Assembly (NCBI RefSeq): GCF_900156825.1
Contig: NZ_FTOV01000011.1
Span: 1 to 64,000 of the forward strand
Origin: Chryseobacterium gambrini
GTDB lineage: Bacteria > Bacteroidota > Bacteroidia > Flavobacteriales > Weeksellaceae
Length of the DNA: 64,000 bases
Reading direction: 5' to 3'
Below the pieces are notes generated by a model that was not told the origin of the DNA, searched no databases, and saw only the letters and a program-made list of their open reading frames with translations. Below, one piece after another: positions 35,271 through 44,994 of the stretch. How positions within the stretch are numbered: the first letter of the stretch is position 1; each line of letters begins with the position of its first letter. Both the position numbers and the translations under genes were made by a program.

Positions 35271-36437
35271 ATGAAAAAACATTTATTCCCTTTATTTCTG
35301 TTGTTGATGGGCGCAAATGCTTCGGCACAGCAGGATTTTTTTGCTTTGGTCGGAAAAGATACTCAGAGTATTGTTTTCAATGATTTTCGTGCCATCGACG
35401 GAACAAGCGGAACTTCCGGAGAACAGATCTTTAATGCAGATTCTTCTGCAAGAGTTTTCTCACAGAGCAGGAACGGCGCTGTAACCGAGGATAAGAATAC
35501 CTACAATAACGCGCAGGCTGTAAATATGGCAACGCTGGCTTATGATTCTTACAATAATAATCTGATCTATATGCCAATGTTTTCTTCCAATATTTACGTT
35601 TTAAATGCAAAAACGAAAGAAATTACTCTGGTGGAAAACAATGTTGCAAGAGTTACTTCGTGTGACATCAATTCTCATGTAACGAGAATGACAACAGGTT
35701 ATGACGGAAATATTTACGCGATCAACAATTCCGGAACACAGTTTTTGCAGATCAGCAGAAAAGGAAATCAATATGTGGTTAACGATTTGGGGATCATTAA
35801 AGATGATGCTTCCAACGGAAAAAATTCTTTCACTACTATTGAAACAGGTTTCGGAGGAGATATGATTGCCGATGCAGAAAATAATTTCTATGTTTTTTCG
35901 GCTTCGGGAAATGTTTTCAAACTTTCTCCAAAGGAAATGAAGGCTAAATTCATAGGAAAAATTGCCGGAATTCCTGAAAATTATTCAGTAAACGGATCTG
36001 CCGTAAATTCAAAAGGGAAAGTGGTGATTGCAAGTGCAAAAGGAGCTTCTCTTTATGAAGTGGATCTTACTACTTTACAGGCAAAACCGCTTGGAGGAGA
36101 GCAGAATCTGCATATTTATGATTTGGCAAGTAAATATTTTGCGAATGATAAAACCATTTCTAATAATGCTTATGCCAATCTGGATATTTATCCGACAAGA
36201 GTGGATGAAAAGTATATTAATGTGAATGTAAATGACAAAGCCGTAAAAGGAAACATTACACTGAATGTTTTTGATTTGTCAGGAAAAAATGTGATGAAAC
36301 AGAATTTATCTGTAAAAGACAGTTCATTAAATCAACAGGTTTATCTTAAAAATCTGATCAGCGGAGCTTATCTGGTAAACATTACCGACGAATCCGGAAA
36401 AGTATTATTAAACAAGAAAATTTTAGTTACAGAATAA
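35271..36437 (+). CDS. Secreted protein with T9SS type A sorting domain
   Basis: This 388-residue protein has a signal peptide (GANASAQQ) and a repetitive beta-propeller-like body. Recurring blocks such as YDSYNNNLIYMPMF, TGYDGNIYAINN, DAENNFYVFSASGNVFKLS and NSKGKVVIASAKGASLYEVD look like propeller blades. A C-terminal sorting domain of about 75 residues contains LDIYPTRVDEKYINV, NVFDLSGKNV, LISGAYLVNI and a Lys-rich end. The function is unknown; surface attachment or release through T9SS is expected. It follows the repeat array and has its own terminator. Confidence 0.85.
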   Translation: MKKHLFPLFLLLMGANASAQQDFFALVGKDTQSIVFNDFRAIDGTSGTSGEQIFNADSSARVFSQSRNGAVTEDKNTYNNAQAVNMATLAYDSYNNNLIYMPMFSSNIYVLNAKTKEITLVENNVARVTSCDINSHVTRMTTGYDGNIYAINNSGTQFLQISRKGNQYVVNDLGIIKDDASNGKNSFTTIETGFGGDMIADAENNFYVFSASGNVFKLSPKEMKAKFIGKIAGIPENYSVNGSAVNSKGKVVIASAKGASLYEVDLTTLQAKPLGGEQNLHIYDLASKYFANDKTISNNAYANLDIYPTRVDEKYINVNVNDKAVKGNITLNVFDLSGKNVMKQNLSVKDSSLNQQVYLKNLISGAYLVNITDESGKVLLNKKILVTE

Positions 36438-36461
36438 TCTTTAACTTTGTATAAAGCTTAG

Positions 36462-36495
36462 AAACCTTTTCAGACATTTTGAAAAGGTTTTTTTT
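36462..36495 (+). terminator. Rho-independent terminator
   Basis: AAACCTTTTCA (36462-36472) pairs with TGAAAAGGTTT (36480-36490), followed by T residues. Confidence 0.88.
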
Positions 36496-36563
36496 AATGA
36501 ATATTTGATATTCAATAAGTTTTATTTTTCAGGATTATAATGTATTTTTATAAAAAAATATAA

Positions 36564-39215
36564 ATGAAGCTATACTTTAATGTAGGTTACAGTGCGAAAG
36601 TCGGAGAGAATCTGCAATTGATGATCAAAGATGAAGGCTCTGTACATCAGACTCATGCTATGTTTTACGGAGAAAACGGATTGTGGAAGTGTGAGGTGGA
36701 TTACTTTTCCAAAACCATATCATATCACTATCAGCTTATCGATGAAAGAGGAAATATTCTTCGCGAGGAGTTTGTTCCGCATCATCTTACTTTTCCGCAC
36801 AATTACAAGGAATTTGTGGTTTTTGACGAATGGAATAACAAAAATTTCCCTGAAAACTACCTCAATAATAAAATTCTCTATAACAAGCTGAATACATTCA
36901 AGCCGGAAAAAGTTTCTGTGCTGAAAAAGCATACGCATTTATTCAGAATAGAAGCTCCGATTTATAATCCGGACTGGAAAATTGTTGTATTCGGAAGTAC
37001 GGCTTCATTAGGAAATTGGGACTACGAAAAGGCGATCCATCTGTCTCAGACCGATTTCGGCATTTGGGAAACTTCTCTGGAAATTCCTGAAAACGAATTT
37101 ATTCAATATAAATACTGTCTTTACGATGCCGGTAAAGGGAAAGTAATCGATGTGGAAACAGGCGAAAACAGATTTGCTCTGCCTAATCAGTCGAAGGACG
37201 TTTTACAGATTGTTTCGGATCATTATTTTAAATTCAAACTGTATCAGATGTATCACGATGCAGGAGTTGCTGTTCCTGTCTTCTCTCTGAGAACGGAAGA
37301 CGGCTTCGGTGTTGGCGAATTTTCCGATATGAAAAAACTCGCGGACTGGGCAAAAGAAACCAATCTCGGAATTATCCAGATTCTGCCGATTAACGATACA
37401 ACGGCAAATTATTCATGGACAGATTCTTATCCTTATGCAGCAGTTTCTGTATATGCGCTTCATCCGCAGTATATTTCCCTTGAAAATCTTGATTTTGCGT
37501 TACCTAAAGATTTAATTGAAGATTATCAGGCTGAAAAGTCAGAGCTAAATTCATTAGAATTAATCGATTACGAAAAGATGATTTCCGGAAAATGGAAATA
37601 TCTGAAAGCCGTTTTCAATGAAGATAAAGAAAAGATTTACAAGGACAGAAACTTCAGGAAATTCATCAAAGACAACGAGAGCTGGCTTCTTCCTTATGCA
37701 GCATTCTGTGTACTGAGGGACAAATACAAGACTCCGAATTTCAACGAATGGAAAACGCATAAAAAATATATTGCAGGAAAGGTTTCTGCATTTTTTTCAG
37801 CAAAAAGTAAAGATTATGATGCTTCTATGCTTCATGCATGGGTTCAGTATCAGCTTCATAAGCAATTAAAGGATGCGATTGATTATACGCATAACCTCGG
37901 AATTTCCGTAAAAGGGGATCTGCCGATTGGAATCTACAGACATTCTGTGGAAGCATGGACAGAACCTGAACTTTTCGGAATGGATTTTCAGGCAGGAGCA
38001 CCGCCGGATCAGTTCACAGAATTGGGGCAGAACTGGGAATTCCCTACCTACAATTGGGAAGCCATGAAAGCTGATGATTACAAGTGGTGGAAAAACAGGT
38101 TCAAAGCATTGGAACAGTATTTTGATGCGATGAGAATCGACCATATTTTAGGGTTTTTCAGAATCTGGAGAATGCCGGTTTCTGCAACTCAGGGAATTTT
38201 AGGATATTTTTATCCTGCCGTTCCTATTACGCTGGAAGAATTCAGTGCACGACATATTCCTTTTAATTTTGACAGATACTGTAAGCCATTTATCAATGAT
38301 CATATTCTCTGGAAATATTTAGGCGAAAACAGCGGAAAAGCGCTTGAATTTATCAATAATAATCAGAACGGAACCTATTCATTTAAAGAAGAATTCAATA
38401 CACAGCGTAAATTAGCCGACTTTTTTAAGAAAAATCCACAAGGTCCCATTGAAGATCAGTTGATTTCTCTTTGTGCCAATGTTTTATTTTTAATTGAGGA
38501 ACGAAACGGACAGGTTGTTTATCATCCGAGATTTAATGTGTACAACACAGAATCTTACAAATATCTTTCGGATTGGGAGAAAAAATCGATCTACGATCTG
38601 TATCACGACTATTTCTTCAAAAGACAGGATCATCTTTGGTATGAAAAAGCGATGGAGAAACTTCCGATGATTCTTAATGCTACAGAAATGCTGATCTGCG
38701 GGGAAGATTTAGGTCTTGTTCCGGATTGTGTTCCTGTTGTGATGGATGAACTGGCAATTATTGCATTAAAAGTTCAGAGAATGCCTTCGGATAATATACC
38801 TTTTTATAATCCAAAAGATGCAGGTTATCTGAATGTGGTGACCGCTTCCTCACACGACAGCTCAACGTTGAGACAGTGGTGGAAAGAAGATCCGGCGCTT
38901 ACACAAAAGTATTTCAATCAGCAGTTGGTACAGTATGGAAAAGCTCCGGAAGAACTGGATCCTCATTTAGCCGAAATTATAATGAAACAGCATCTTTATA
39001 ATGACTCAATGTTAGCCATTTTCCCGATTCAGGAGTTTTTAGCAACGGATAAAAATCTTAGCAATCCTAAAATGGATAATGAAAGAATCAACAATCCCGC
39101 AGTTTTTCCACATTACTGGAGATACAGGATGCATCTTAATCTGGAAGACCTGAAAGAGCAGAAAGATTTTAACCAAAAAATCGCTTATTGGATTAAAGAC
39201 AGTGGAAGAATATAA
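36564..39215 (+). CDS. malQ: 4-alpha-glucanotransferase (GH77) with N-terminal starch-binding domains
   Basis: This 883-residue protein has two N-terminal CBM20-like domains (about 1-100 and 120-220; VVFGSTASLGNWDYEKAIHL is typical) and a GH77 catalytic domain. Candidate catalytic residues are the nucleophile Asp526 in MRIDHILGFFRIW, acid/base Glu714 in ICGEDLGLVP and Asp765 in TASSHDSSTLRQWW. The layout resembles plant DPE2 and Bacteroidetes MalQ. It transfers alpha-1,4-glucan segments during maltose or glycogen metabolism. No signal peptide is present. Confidence 0.95.
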   Translation: MKLYFNVGYSAKVGENLQLMIKDEGSVHQTHAMFYGENGLWKCEVDYFSKTISYHYQLIDERGNILREEFVPHHLTFPHNYKEFVVFDEWNNKNFPENYLNNKILYNKLNTFKPEKVSVLKKHTHLFRIEAPIYNPDWKIVVFGSTASLGNWDYEKAIHLSQTDFGIWETSLEIPENEFIQYKYCLYDAGKGKVIDVETGENRFALPNQSKDVLQIVSDHYFKFKLYQMYHDAGVAVPVFSLRTEDGFGVGEFSDMKKLADWAKETNLGIIQILPINDTTANYSWTDSYPYAAVSVYALHPQYISLENLDFALPKDLIEDYQAEKSELNSLELIDYEKMISGKWKYLKAVFNEDKEKIYKDRNFRKFIKDNESWLLPYAAFCVLRDKYKTPNFNEWKTHKKYIAGKVSAFFSAKSKDYDASMLHAWVQYQLHKQLKDAIDYTHNLGISVKGDLPIGIYRHSVEAWTEPELFGMDFQAGAPPDQFTELGQNWEFPTYNWEAMKADDYKWWKNRFKALEQYFDAMRIDHILGFFRIWRMPVSATQGILGYFYPAVPITLEEFSARHIPFNFDRYCKPFINDHILWKYLGENSGKALEFINNNQNGTYSFKEEFNTQRKLADFFKKNPQGPIEDQLISLCANVLFLIEERNGQVVYHPRFNVYNTESYKYLSDWEKKSIYDLYHDYFFKRQDHLWYEKAMEKLPMILNATEMLICGEDLGLVPDCVPVVMDELAIIALKVQRMPSDNIPFYNPKDAGYLNVVTASSHDSSTLRQWWKEDPALTQKYFNQQLVQYGKAPEELDPHLAEIIMKQHLYNDSMLAIFPIQEFLATDKNLSNPKMDNERINNPAVFPHYWRYRMHLNLEDLKEQKDFNQKIAYWIKDSGRI

Positions 39216-39252
39216 ATTTAACATTTGATTATCAATTAGTTAATAATAAATT

Positions 39253-39290
39253 AAAAGAAGTTGGATCGAAAGATTTAACTTCTTTTTTTT
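39253..39290 (+). terminator. Rho-independent terminator after malQ
   Basis: AAAAGAAGTT pairs with AACTTCTTTT, followed by a T run to 39290. Confidence 0.82.
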
Positions 39291-39351
39291 ATTTATATCC
39301 AAAAGATAGAAGAGAAAATTCGACTATATTAACCAATTAACGACTATAGAA

Positions 39352-40362
39352 ATGAAAAAAATATTAATCAGTTTTGCTTTGGGCATGGCGACTTTATCGT
39401 TTGCTCAGCAGTATCCGAATAATGGTTGGGAAGATGACGGCTATTATCAGAATGACGGAGGATATTACAGTGATGAAGACGATCAGAATTATTTCCCGGA
39501 CGATTATTACTACAATTATCCGCAGGATTATTATCCACAGGATTATTACCAGACCAATTACAATGATTACAGGAACAGCATTATAAGCATCAACTGGAAT
39601 GGCTTTTTTGCCCAAAACAGGCTGAATCGTTGGCAGATCGACCAGATCTTAAGGCTGAATAATCTGTATGTAAGTTTCTCCACATGGAATAATTTCTACA
39701 GATACAATCCGGACAGATGGTATTATGACAGATTCTATGCTTTGGAAAGAATTATGGGACCGAGAGTTTTCGTGGTATTCCAGAATAATTATTACAGAGG
39801 ATACAGTCCGATAGTCTATTTTCAGAATTACCGAAGAACGCATTATGCAGGAATTTGCAGACCGATGCCGCGTTACAGAAATGTAAATATCAATATTTAC
39901 AGAGTAGACAGAGCCAGATTCCGCAGATATGATAATCCGACCTTTAATATTGTAAGAGGAAGCGACAGGCCGAACAATGGTTTCCGTGGAGGTGTAAGAG
40001 ACGGTAATAACGGTGGTTTCCGCAATCAGACCGAAAACAGAAACAATAATCCGGTTTTTAGAAACGATAACGGAGTAAGAAATAACGGAGGTTTCCGTAG
40101 TGGTAATGAAGCGGGGGGAACAAGAAGCAGCGGAGGTTTCAGAAACGACAGAACGGAAAACAGCGGAACCAGAGGTGGCGGCTTCAGAGGAGGAGAAGTA
40201 AGAAGAGAAGAAGCTCCGAGAATAGAAAACAATGGAGGAGGTTTCAGAAACAACGGCGGATTCCGAAGAAATGAAAACACTGCTCCAAGAGAACAACAGA
40301 ACAGAGGGGGAGGAGAAAGCAGAGGAAACGGCGGATTCCGAACCGGATTTGCAAAAAATTAA
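39352..40362 (+). CDS. Secreted low-complexity protein (Tyr/Asp-rich then Gly-Gly-Phe-Arg repeats)
   Basis: This 336-residue protein has a signal peptide (ALGMATLSFAQ). Three zones follow: an acidic Tyr/Asp/Gln-rich zone (about 20-75, with repeated DYYPQDYY), a conserved-looking central domain (about 75-195, with NRWQIDQILRLNNLYVSF and RWYYDRFYALERIMGPRVFV), and a C-terminal zone (about 200-336) of at least seven GGFR-type repeats in Asn, Arg and Gly. The central part resembles uncharacterised flavobacterial secreted proteins. The basic tail could bind polyanions. A Spy-like gene follows with its own leader. Confidence 0.75.
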   Translation: MKKILISFALGMATLSFAQQYPNNGWEDDGYYQNDGGYYSDEDDQNYFPDDYYYNYPQDYYPQDYYQTNYNDYRNSIISINWNGFFAQNRLNRWQIDQILRLNNLYVSFSTWNNFYRYNPDRWYYDRFYALERIMGPRVFVVFQNNYYRGYSPIVYFQNYRRTHYAGICRPMPRYRNVNINIYRVDRARFRRYDNPTFNIVRGSDRPNNGFRGGVRDGNNGGFRNQTENRNNNPVFRNDNGVRNNGGFRSGNEAGGTRSSGGFRNDRTENSGTRGGGFRGGEVRREEAPRIENNGGGFRNNGGFRRNENTAPREQQNRGGGESRGNGGFRTGFAKN

Positions 40363-40390
40363 TTTTCATATATTATATTTAAGTGGTGTG

Positions 40391-40423
40391 AGGGCAGATA
40401 TTTATGATCTGCTCTTTTTTTTA
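40391..40423 (+). terminator. Rho-independent terminator
   Basis: AGGGCAGAT pairs with ATCTGCTCT (one wobble), followed by eight T residues. Confidence 0.82.
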
Positions 40424-40540
40424 ATTTATCATTAAATATTTTATATTAAAATTTAACATTTTTTATGATGTTTATCTTTTAACTTTCTTTTTAACTAATA
40501 ATCAAAAAGATGTATAACAATTAATTAAAGATTTAAAAAA

Positions 40541-41005
40541 ATGAAAAAGTTAGTTTTAGCAATAGCATTTATCGGAATGGGAAGTTTTGCAATGGCACAG
40601 CAGATAACTCCGACACCTCAGGACAGACAGGCTAAAAGAGCGGAAATGAAAGAAAAATTTCAGCAGAGAGAACAGGAACATATGGCGCAGATGCAGAAAG
40701 ATTTAAATTTAAATCAGGCTCAGGTAGATAAAATTAAAGCACTTCACGAAAAAAGAAAAGCTGAAATGAAAGCTGATTTTGAGAAAAACAAAGATCAGAG
40801 AAAGGCTAAAATGGAAGAGATGAAGGCGAAAAGAGCACAGATGGATGCTGATATGAAACAGATTCTTACTCCTCAGCAATATGATAAATGGCAGGCGGAC
40901 AGAAAAGCAAAAATGGAAGAGAGAAAAGTGGCAATGAAAGAAAGAGGAATGAAAGGTGGAAGAATGCATAAACCAATGAACACGGCGGCTCCGGATGCAA
41001 ATTAA
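40541..41005 (+). CDS. Spy/CpxP-like periplasmic protein
   Basis: This 154-residue protein has a signal peptide (GMGSFAMAQQ) and an almost fully helical, Lys/Glu/Met-rich body. DLNLNQAQVDKIKAL resembles the first LTxxQ motif and ILTPQQYDKW the second, as in Spy/CpxP ATP-independent periplasmic chaperones and the related DUF4890 proteins. A chaperone or metal/stress role is inferred from that likeness. It is monocistronic with a strong terminator. Confidence 0.8.
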   Translation: MKKLVLAIAFIGMGSFAMAQQITPTPQDRQAKRAEMKEKFQQREQEHMAQMQKDLNLNQAQVDKIKALHEKRKAEMKADFEKNKDQRKAKMEEMKAKRAQMDADMKQILTPQQYDKWQADRKAKMEERKVAMKERGMKGGRMHKPMNTAAPDAN

Positions 41006-41038
41006 GTAGTTTATAATTTTGATTTTTTAATGTGTAAG

Positions 41039-41065
41039 AGGACGGGATTTATCCCGTCCTTTTTC
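41039..41065 (+). terminator. Rho-independent terminator
   Basis: AGGACGGGAT and ATCCCGTCCT form a perfect 10-pair stem, followed by TTTTTC. Confidence 0.9.
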
Positions 41066-41084
41066 ATTAAATTCTATTAAAACT

Positions 41085-41115
41085 TTTGATTTCGGGGTTT
41101 TATTCCCTAATTTTG
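41085..41115 (+). promoter_or_regulatory. Ferritin gene promoter
   Basis: TTTG (41085-41088), 19 bases, TAATTTTG (41108-41115) is an exact match to the Bacteroidetes sigma consensus. The start codon at 41134 follows after 18 bases. Confidence 0.78.
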
Positions 41116-41133
41116 ACTGAAAATTTACGAATT

Positions 41134-41643
41134 ATGGTTAGCGAAAGAATTGCAAAATTAATTAACGAACAAATAGCCCACGAACAATACGCTGCACAAT
41201 ATTATCTTTCTATGTCTGCATGGTTTTCCAGTAAAGATCTGGATGGGATTGCCAATTATTTTCGTGTACAGAGCAAAGAAGAATTAATGCATGCGGATAA
41301 GATGTTCGACTATTTAAATGATGTAGGCGGAGAAATCATCATTGGTGAAATCGCAAAGCCACCCCACGAATTTGCAAACGCAATCGACATTTTTGAAAAA
41401 GCTTTGGAACATGAGAAAAAAGTAACCAAAAGTATTTTTAATATCGTGAAAAATGCAAATGACGAAGGTGATTTTGCAACAACTTCTTTTCTGCAGTGGT
41501 TCATCAACGAACAGGTAGAAGAAGAAGCAAGCGCATCTCAGTTGGTTACGAAAATTAAAATGGTAAGCGATAATCCATCCGCTTTATATCTCTTTGATCA
41601 GGAATTGGCGCAAAGAGTTTTTGCACCGGATACAACAGCTTAA
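41134..41643 (+). CDS. Ferritin
   Basis: This protein has 169 residues from the ATG at 41134; the longer frame from 41086 would run through the promoter. Ferroxidase ligands match bacterial FtnA numbering: Glu17, Glu50, His53, Glu94, Gln127 and Glu130, in HEQYAAQYY, KEELMHADKM, LEHEKKVT and NEQVEEEA. It oxidises and stores iron in a 24-mer. No haem-binding feature of bacterioferritin is seen. A bidirectional terminator follows. Confidence 0.95.
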   Translation: MVSERIAKLINEQIAHEQYAAQYYLSMSAWFSSKDLDGIANYFRVQSKEELMHADKMFDYLNDVGGEIIIGEIAKPPHEFANAIDIFEKALEHEKKVTKSIFNIVKNANDEGDFATTSFLQWFINEQVEEEASASQLVTKIKMVSDNPSALYLFDQELAQRVFAPDTTA

Positions 41644-41668
41644 TATTTATTTTACAGCATAAAAAACG

Positions 41669-41696
41669 AAAAGAGCAGAAATTTCTGCTCTTTTTT
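41669..41696. terminator. Bidirectional Rho-independent terminator
   Basis: The 22-base palindrome at 41671-41692 (AAGAGCAGAAA and its complement) lies between convergent genes, with T runs on both strands. Confidence 0.88.
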
Positions 41697-41717
41697 ATTG
41701 ATAATTATATTTAATTC

Positions 41718-44711
41718 TTAATGTTTTACTATCAGATGGATAGATTTTTTCTCAGAATTAGCGAGAATACTTACTACGTAAACTCCATTCGGAAGATCGT
41801 TAATAGAAAATACTTTTCTGCTGATTCCTTTTCTTAAAGATTCGGATTCTGAAATCGTTTTAAGTGTTTTTCCGTTATAATCTGCCAATACGATATTTAC
41901 TTTTGCATCTTCAGCCAGATTAAATTCTAAAGTAGCATTGGAAGAAGCCGGATTTGGAGATAATTTCACGTCCTGTAAAATGGCAGACTGAGCTTTTGCC
42001 TGTCTGCATTTGTCGTCGCAGAACTGCTCTCCGTCTGAAGGTTCTTTCTGGTTGATGGTAATCAGGAAATGACAAACACTTCCGTACAACTCATCAGGAC
42101 TTCCTGTAATGGTTTGAGTAGCGGCAAAATCATAGCTTTCCGGTGAGGTAATGCTTGTGTTTTCCTGTTGGAAACTAAGCGCAACAGGGAAATATTCTCC
42201 TGCTTTCAGCCTGATATTTTTAAGGGAAGCGTTCTGAAGATCTGTGATGATAAATTCATGTTCATTGTAATTCAGCACCTGCATTCCTTCCATTACTTTT
42301 CCTCCGTTTTCCCATCTTTCCCAAGATATATCATTTAGTTTTACTACAATATTTCCTACGCTTTTGAAAGGTACGTTAGAATCTTTTACCAAATTGAATT
42401 TAACATCAAAATTCTTTTCAAAATCAAAATAATTTCCGAAGAAGAATCCTGATTTTTTAGGGAAAGTTCCGCTTAAGCTTACCAGTCTTGTATTTCGGGT
42501 TACAACGTTATTGTTATTGGTAACATTTGGCTGAATAGGAGCATTCGGACCCGGATTTTCGTTGTACATCGGATCTCCCGGAGATACAATTCTGCCTAAG
42601 AAACAAACCTGATTATCGGTAAGACCTCCATAAATTGCAGGATCTACCGGATTCCATTTGGCATCAATAATGTAAGTTTGTCCCGGAGCCAGAGCCGGAA
42701 TTCTGAATCCCTGACCTGTTGCATACGTATTCGAGGCATTAAATCCTGTATACGGAGTAGTAAGTTCTCCACCTGCCGAAAAACCGTTAATTAACTGTAT
42801 TCCGTTCCATGAGTTTGGCCATGTTTCGCCGGTAGATCCCATCGTCCAGTATAATCTTGCAAAACTTGGGGCAGAAGTTGTACAGCCGATATTTCGAACT
42901 CTGAATCTCATCACGTTAAATCCTGGTCCAAGATATCCCGGATCCTGATGGGTAAAGTTTAATAGAGAACTGTTGGTACGTCTGTTCCAGATATCAGGAC
43001 TCTGATAAATATTTGCCCATGTCGTTGCAGAAGGGTTAGGTTCCAGACCGATATCCGCAGAACTGTCGAATGCAGCAAGACTGAATGTTGATTTAGCTCT
43101 TTGAACTGCCGCATAAGCATTTACCAATCCATATCCCATCTGGCTATTCCATGTTCCGTTTGGTCTTCCTGAAGTGGAGGCATAAGCATAAAGATCTGTT
43201 CTTACCTTTTGAGCAGTCTGTTCTATAATATCTCTTACCTGTTGAGCGGTTAAACAAGGGTTTGCAGATAAGATTAAGGCAGCTACACCGGCAATAACAG
43301 GACATGCAGAAGATGTTCCGTTAAAATTAGGGGTATAGTCTGAAGCATTATAACCATTGCTTCCCTGTCTGTCTGTGGTAGGCATTTTCACACCGGGAGC
43401 CATAATGTCGAGCTGACTTCCATAGCAGCTTCCCCATCCTTCTCCGTCACATGAGCCCGGATTTTTTCTTTCACCACAAGGACTTAATGCTCCAACCACC
43501 AATATCTGTGGATTCCAGCTTCCAGGATATCTGATAGTGGTATTGTTTTCATTACCTGCAGCAAAAACCACAACCATCCCTTTTCCGCCTCTGCCGTTTA
43601 CCAAAGCGTTGGTAATTCCGTTTTCGATGATGGTGGAAGGTGCATATCCTCCCCATGAATTGCTGATTACATCTACGCCATTTGCTGTTGCCCAGTTGAA
43701 ACCATTAGCCAATTGTTGAGGAGTATCGGAAAAAGTAAGATTGATACTGATAGAAATTAATTTTGTATTGGGAGCCACGCCGCTGATTCCTAAATTGTTG
43801 TTTTGAACGGCTCCGGCAATTCCTGCACAGGCGGTACCATGACTTCCTCTTACCACAGAAGGTGAAGTATTGGTCTGCGCATCATATCCTGATCCGAAAA
43901 CATTCGCGGCAAGATCCGGATGATTCATTTCGAAACCATGATCAAAGATTGCTGTTTTCACGTTGGCTCCGGTGGATAAAGTCCATGCCGATTCAGCTTT
44001 TATATCAATTCCCGCATAAGAAGCCCCAAACTGTCCTGTATTTTTCAGTGACCACTGATTGGGATAAGAAGGATCTGCCGTAGCTTCCAGATTGTGATAC
44101 ATAAATTCCGGTTCCGAAGCTTCAAAAGATCCTGTTTCGTAAAATAAAGCGGACATTTCTATTGCCGTAGGAAGAGTGGAATTTTTAGAACATGAAATCG
44201 TAAACCAAAGTGGCATATATTCGTTATAACCTAATACTTCCACGTTGTTTTTCTGTGCTAGTTCATTCAGAAGTTTGAGGTCATTTTTTGATTTCAGTTT
44301 TACATAGAAATTATTAGACATTCCCATTTTTTGTTTTTCACCGCTTATAAAACAAGGGGATGCAACCAGTACATTGGGATTTTTGTTTTTTTCAGCGATA
44401 TTGGCAATGTATTGTTCGTCTGAAATATTGGCGTCGGATTCAATTTCTACATAATAGCTTTTTTTGTCGCGTGCCACTTTTTTTCCGTCATTCAAAAGAG
44501 AATTTTTGGTAAAATTTTCAACAATCGGGGTGGTTGTTTTAAAATTTCTTACAACATCTGTATTGGTAGTTGAAATGGCAATTGATGATTTGTCTAATTG
44601 AAGGAAATATTTTTTCCCTTTGTAGTAATAAAAATACTTAGAAGCTGTTTGTGCGCTTATGCTCAGGATCATGAAGAGCGATAAGATGAATGTAAATATT
44701 CTAATTTTCAT
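41718..44711 (-). CDS. S8 subtilisin-like protease with T9SS sorting domain
   Basis: This 997-residue secreted protein has a signal peptide (ending SISAQ), a propeptide-like region (about 25-205) and a peptidase S8 domain. Catalytic residues are Asp257 in AIFDHGFEMNHPDL, His291 in GSHGTACAGIAG, oxyanion Asn387 in FAAGNEN and Ser467 in NGTSSACPVIAG. Beta domains follow (about 560-900), with a Cys-rich CDDKCRQ stretch. The C-terminal type A sorting domain spans about 920-997 (VKLSPNPASSNATLEFNL, NGVYVVSI). It should be surface-exposed or released. The 300 bases upstream show no clear promoter. Confidence 0.93.
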   Translation of the reverse strand: MKIRIFTFILSLFMILSISAQTASKYFYYYKGKKYFLQLDKSSIAISTTNTDVVRNFKTTTPIVENFTKNSLLNDGKKVARDKKSYYVEIESDANISDEQYIANIAEKNKNPNVLVASPCFISGEKQKMGMSNNFYVKLKSKNDLKLLNELAQKNNVEVLGYNEYMPLWFTISCSKNSTLPTAIEMSALFYETGSFEASEPEFMYHNLEATADPSYPNQWSLKNTGQFGASYAGIDIKAESAWTLSTGANVKTAIFDHGFEMNHPDLAANVFGSGYDAQTNTSPSVVRGSHGTACAGIAGAVQNNNLGISGVAPNTKLISISINLTFSDTPQQLANGFNWATANGVDVISNSWGGYAPSTIIENGITNALVNGRGGKGMVVVFAAGNENNTTIRYPGSWNPQILVVGALSPCGERKNPGSCDGEGWGSCYGSQLDIMAPGVKMPTTDRQGSNGYNASDYTPNFNGTSSACPVIAGVAALILSANPCLTAQQVRDIIEQTAQKVRTDLYAYASTSGRPNGTWNSQMGYGLVNAYAAVQRAKSTFSLAAFDSSADIGLEPNPSATTWANIYQSPDIWNRRTNSSLLNFTHQDPGYLGPGFNVMRFRVRNIGCTTSAPSFARLYWTMGSTGETWPNSWNGIQLINGFSAGGELTTPYTGFNASNTYATGQGFRIPALAPGQTYIIDAKWNPVDPAIYGGLTDNQVCFLGRIVSPGDPMYNENPGPNAPIQPNVTNNNNVVTRNTRLVSLSGTFPKKSGFFFGNYFDFEKNFDVKFNLVKDSNVPFKSVGNIVVKLNDISWERWENGGKVMEGMQVLNYNEHEFIITDLQNASLKNIRLKAGEYFPVALSFQQENTSITSPESYDFAATQTITGSPDELYGSVCHFLITINQKEPSDGEQFCDDKCRQAKAQSAILQDVKLSPNPASSNATLEFNLAEDAKVNIVLADYNGKTLKTISESESLRKGISRKVFSINDLPNGVYVVSILANSEKKSIHLIVKH

Positions 44712-44994
44712 AATACTTTGTTTAATGGTTAAAATTTTTTTTAATGATCAGGTTTTTAATCTAAGGTGGTTTGAATAGAATTTCTGGCATAATTCATGTA
44801 TTTGATATTAATAAGAATTTAATTTTTAAAGCACTAATAGTCAGTGCTTTAAAATGGATTTTATTAAGATTTTATTAAAGGTAAATGAATTGGGTTTAAA
44901 CTGCCAGTTATAGTAATTAACTGTCATAAGATATTGATTAAGTGTGATGAAAAACAGAATAAGTGTTAATTTATACTTAAGAAAAATAGATCGT

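Noticed and set aside
39649-40296. Long antisense Ser/Val-rich frame opposite the GGFR-repeat gene
   Set aside because: It is the shadow of a low-complexity coding strand. It has no start signals, and the plus-strand gene has a signal peptide and terminator.
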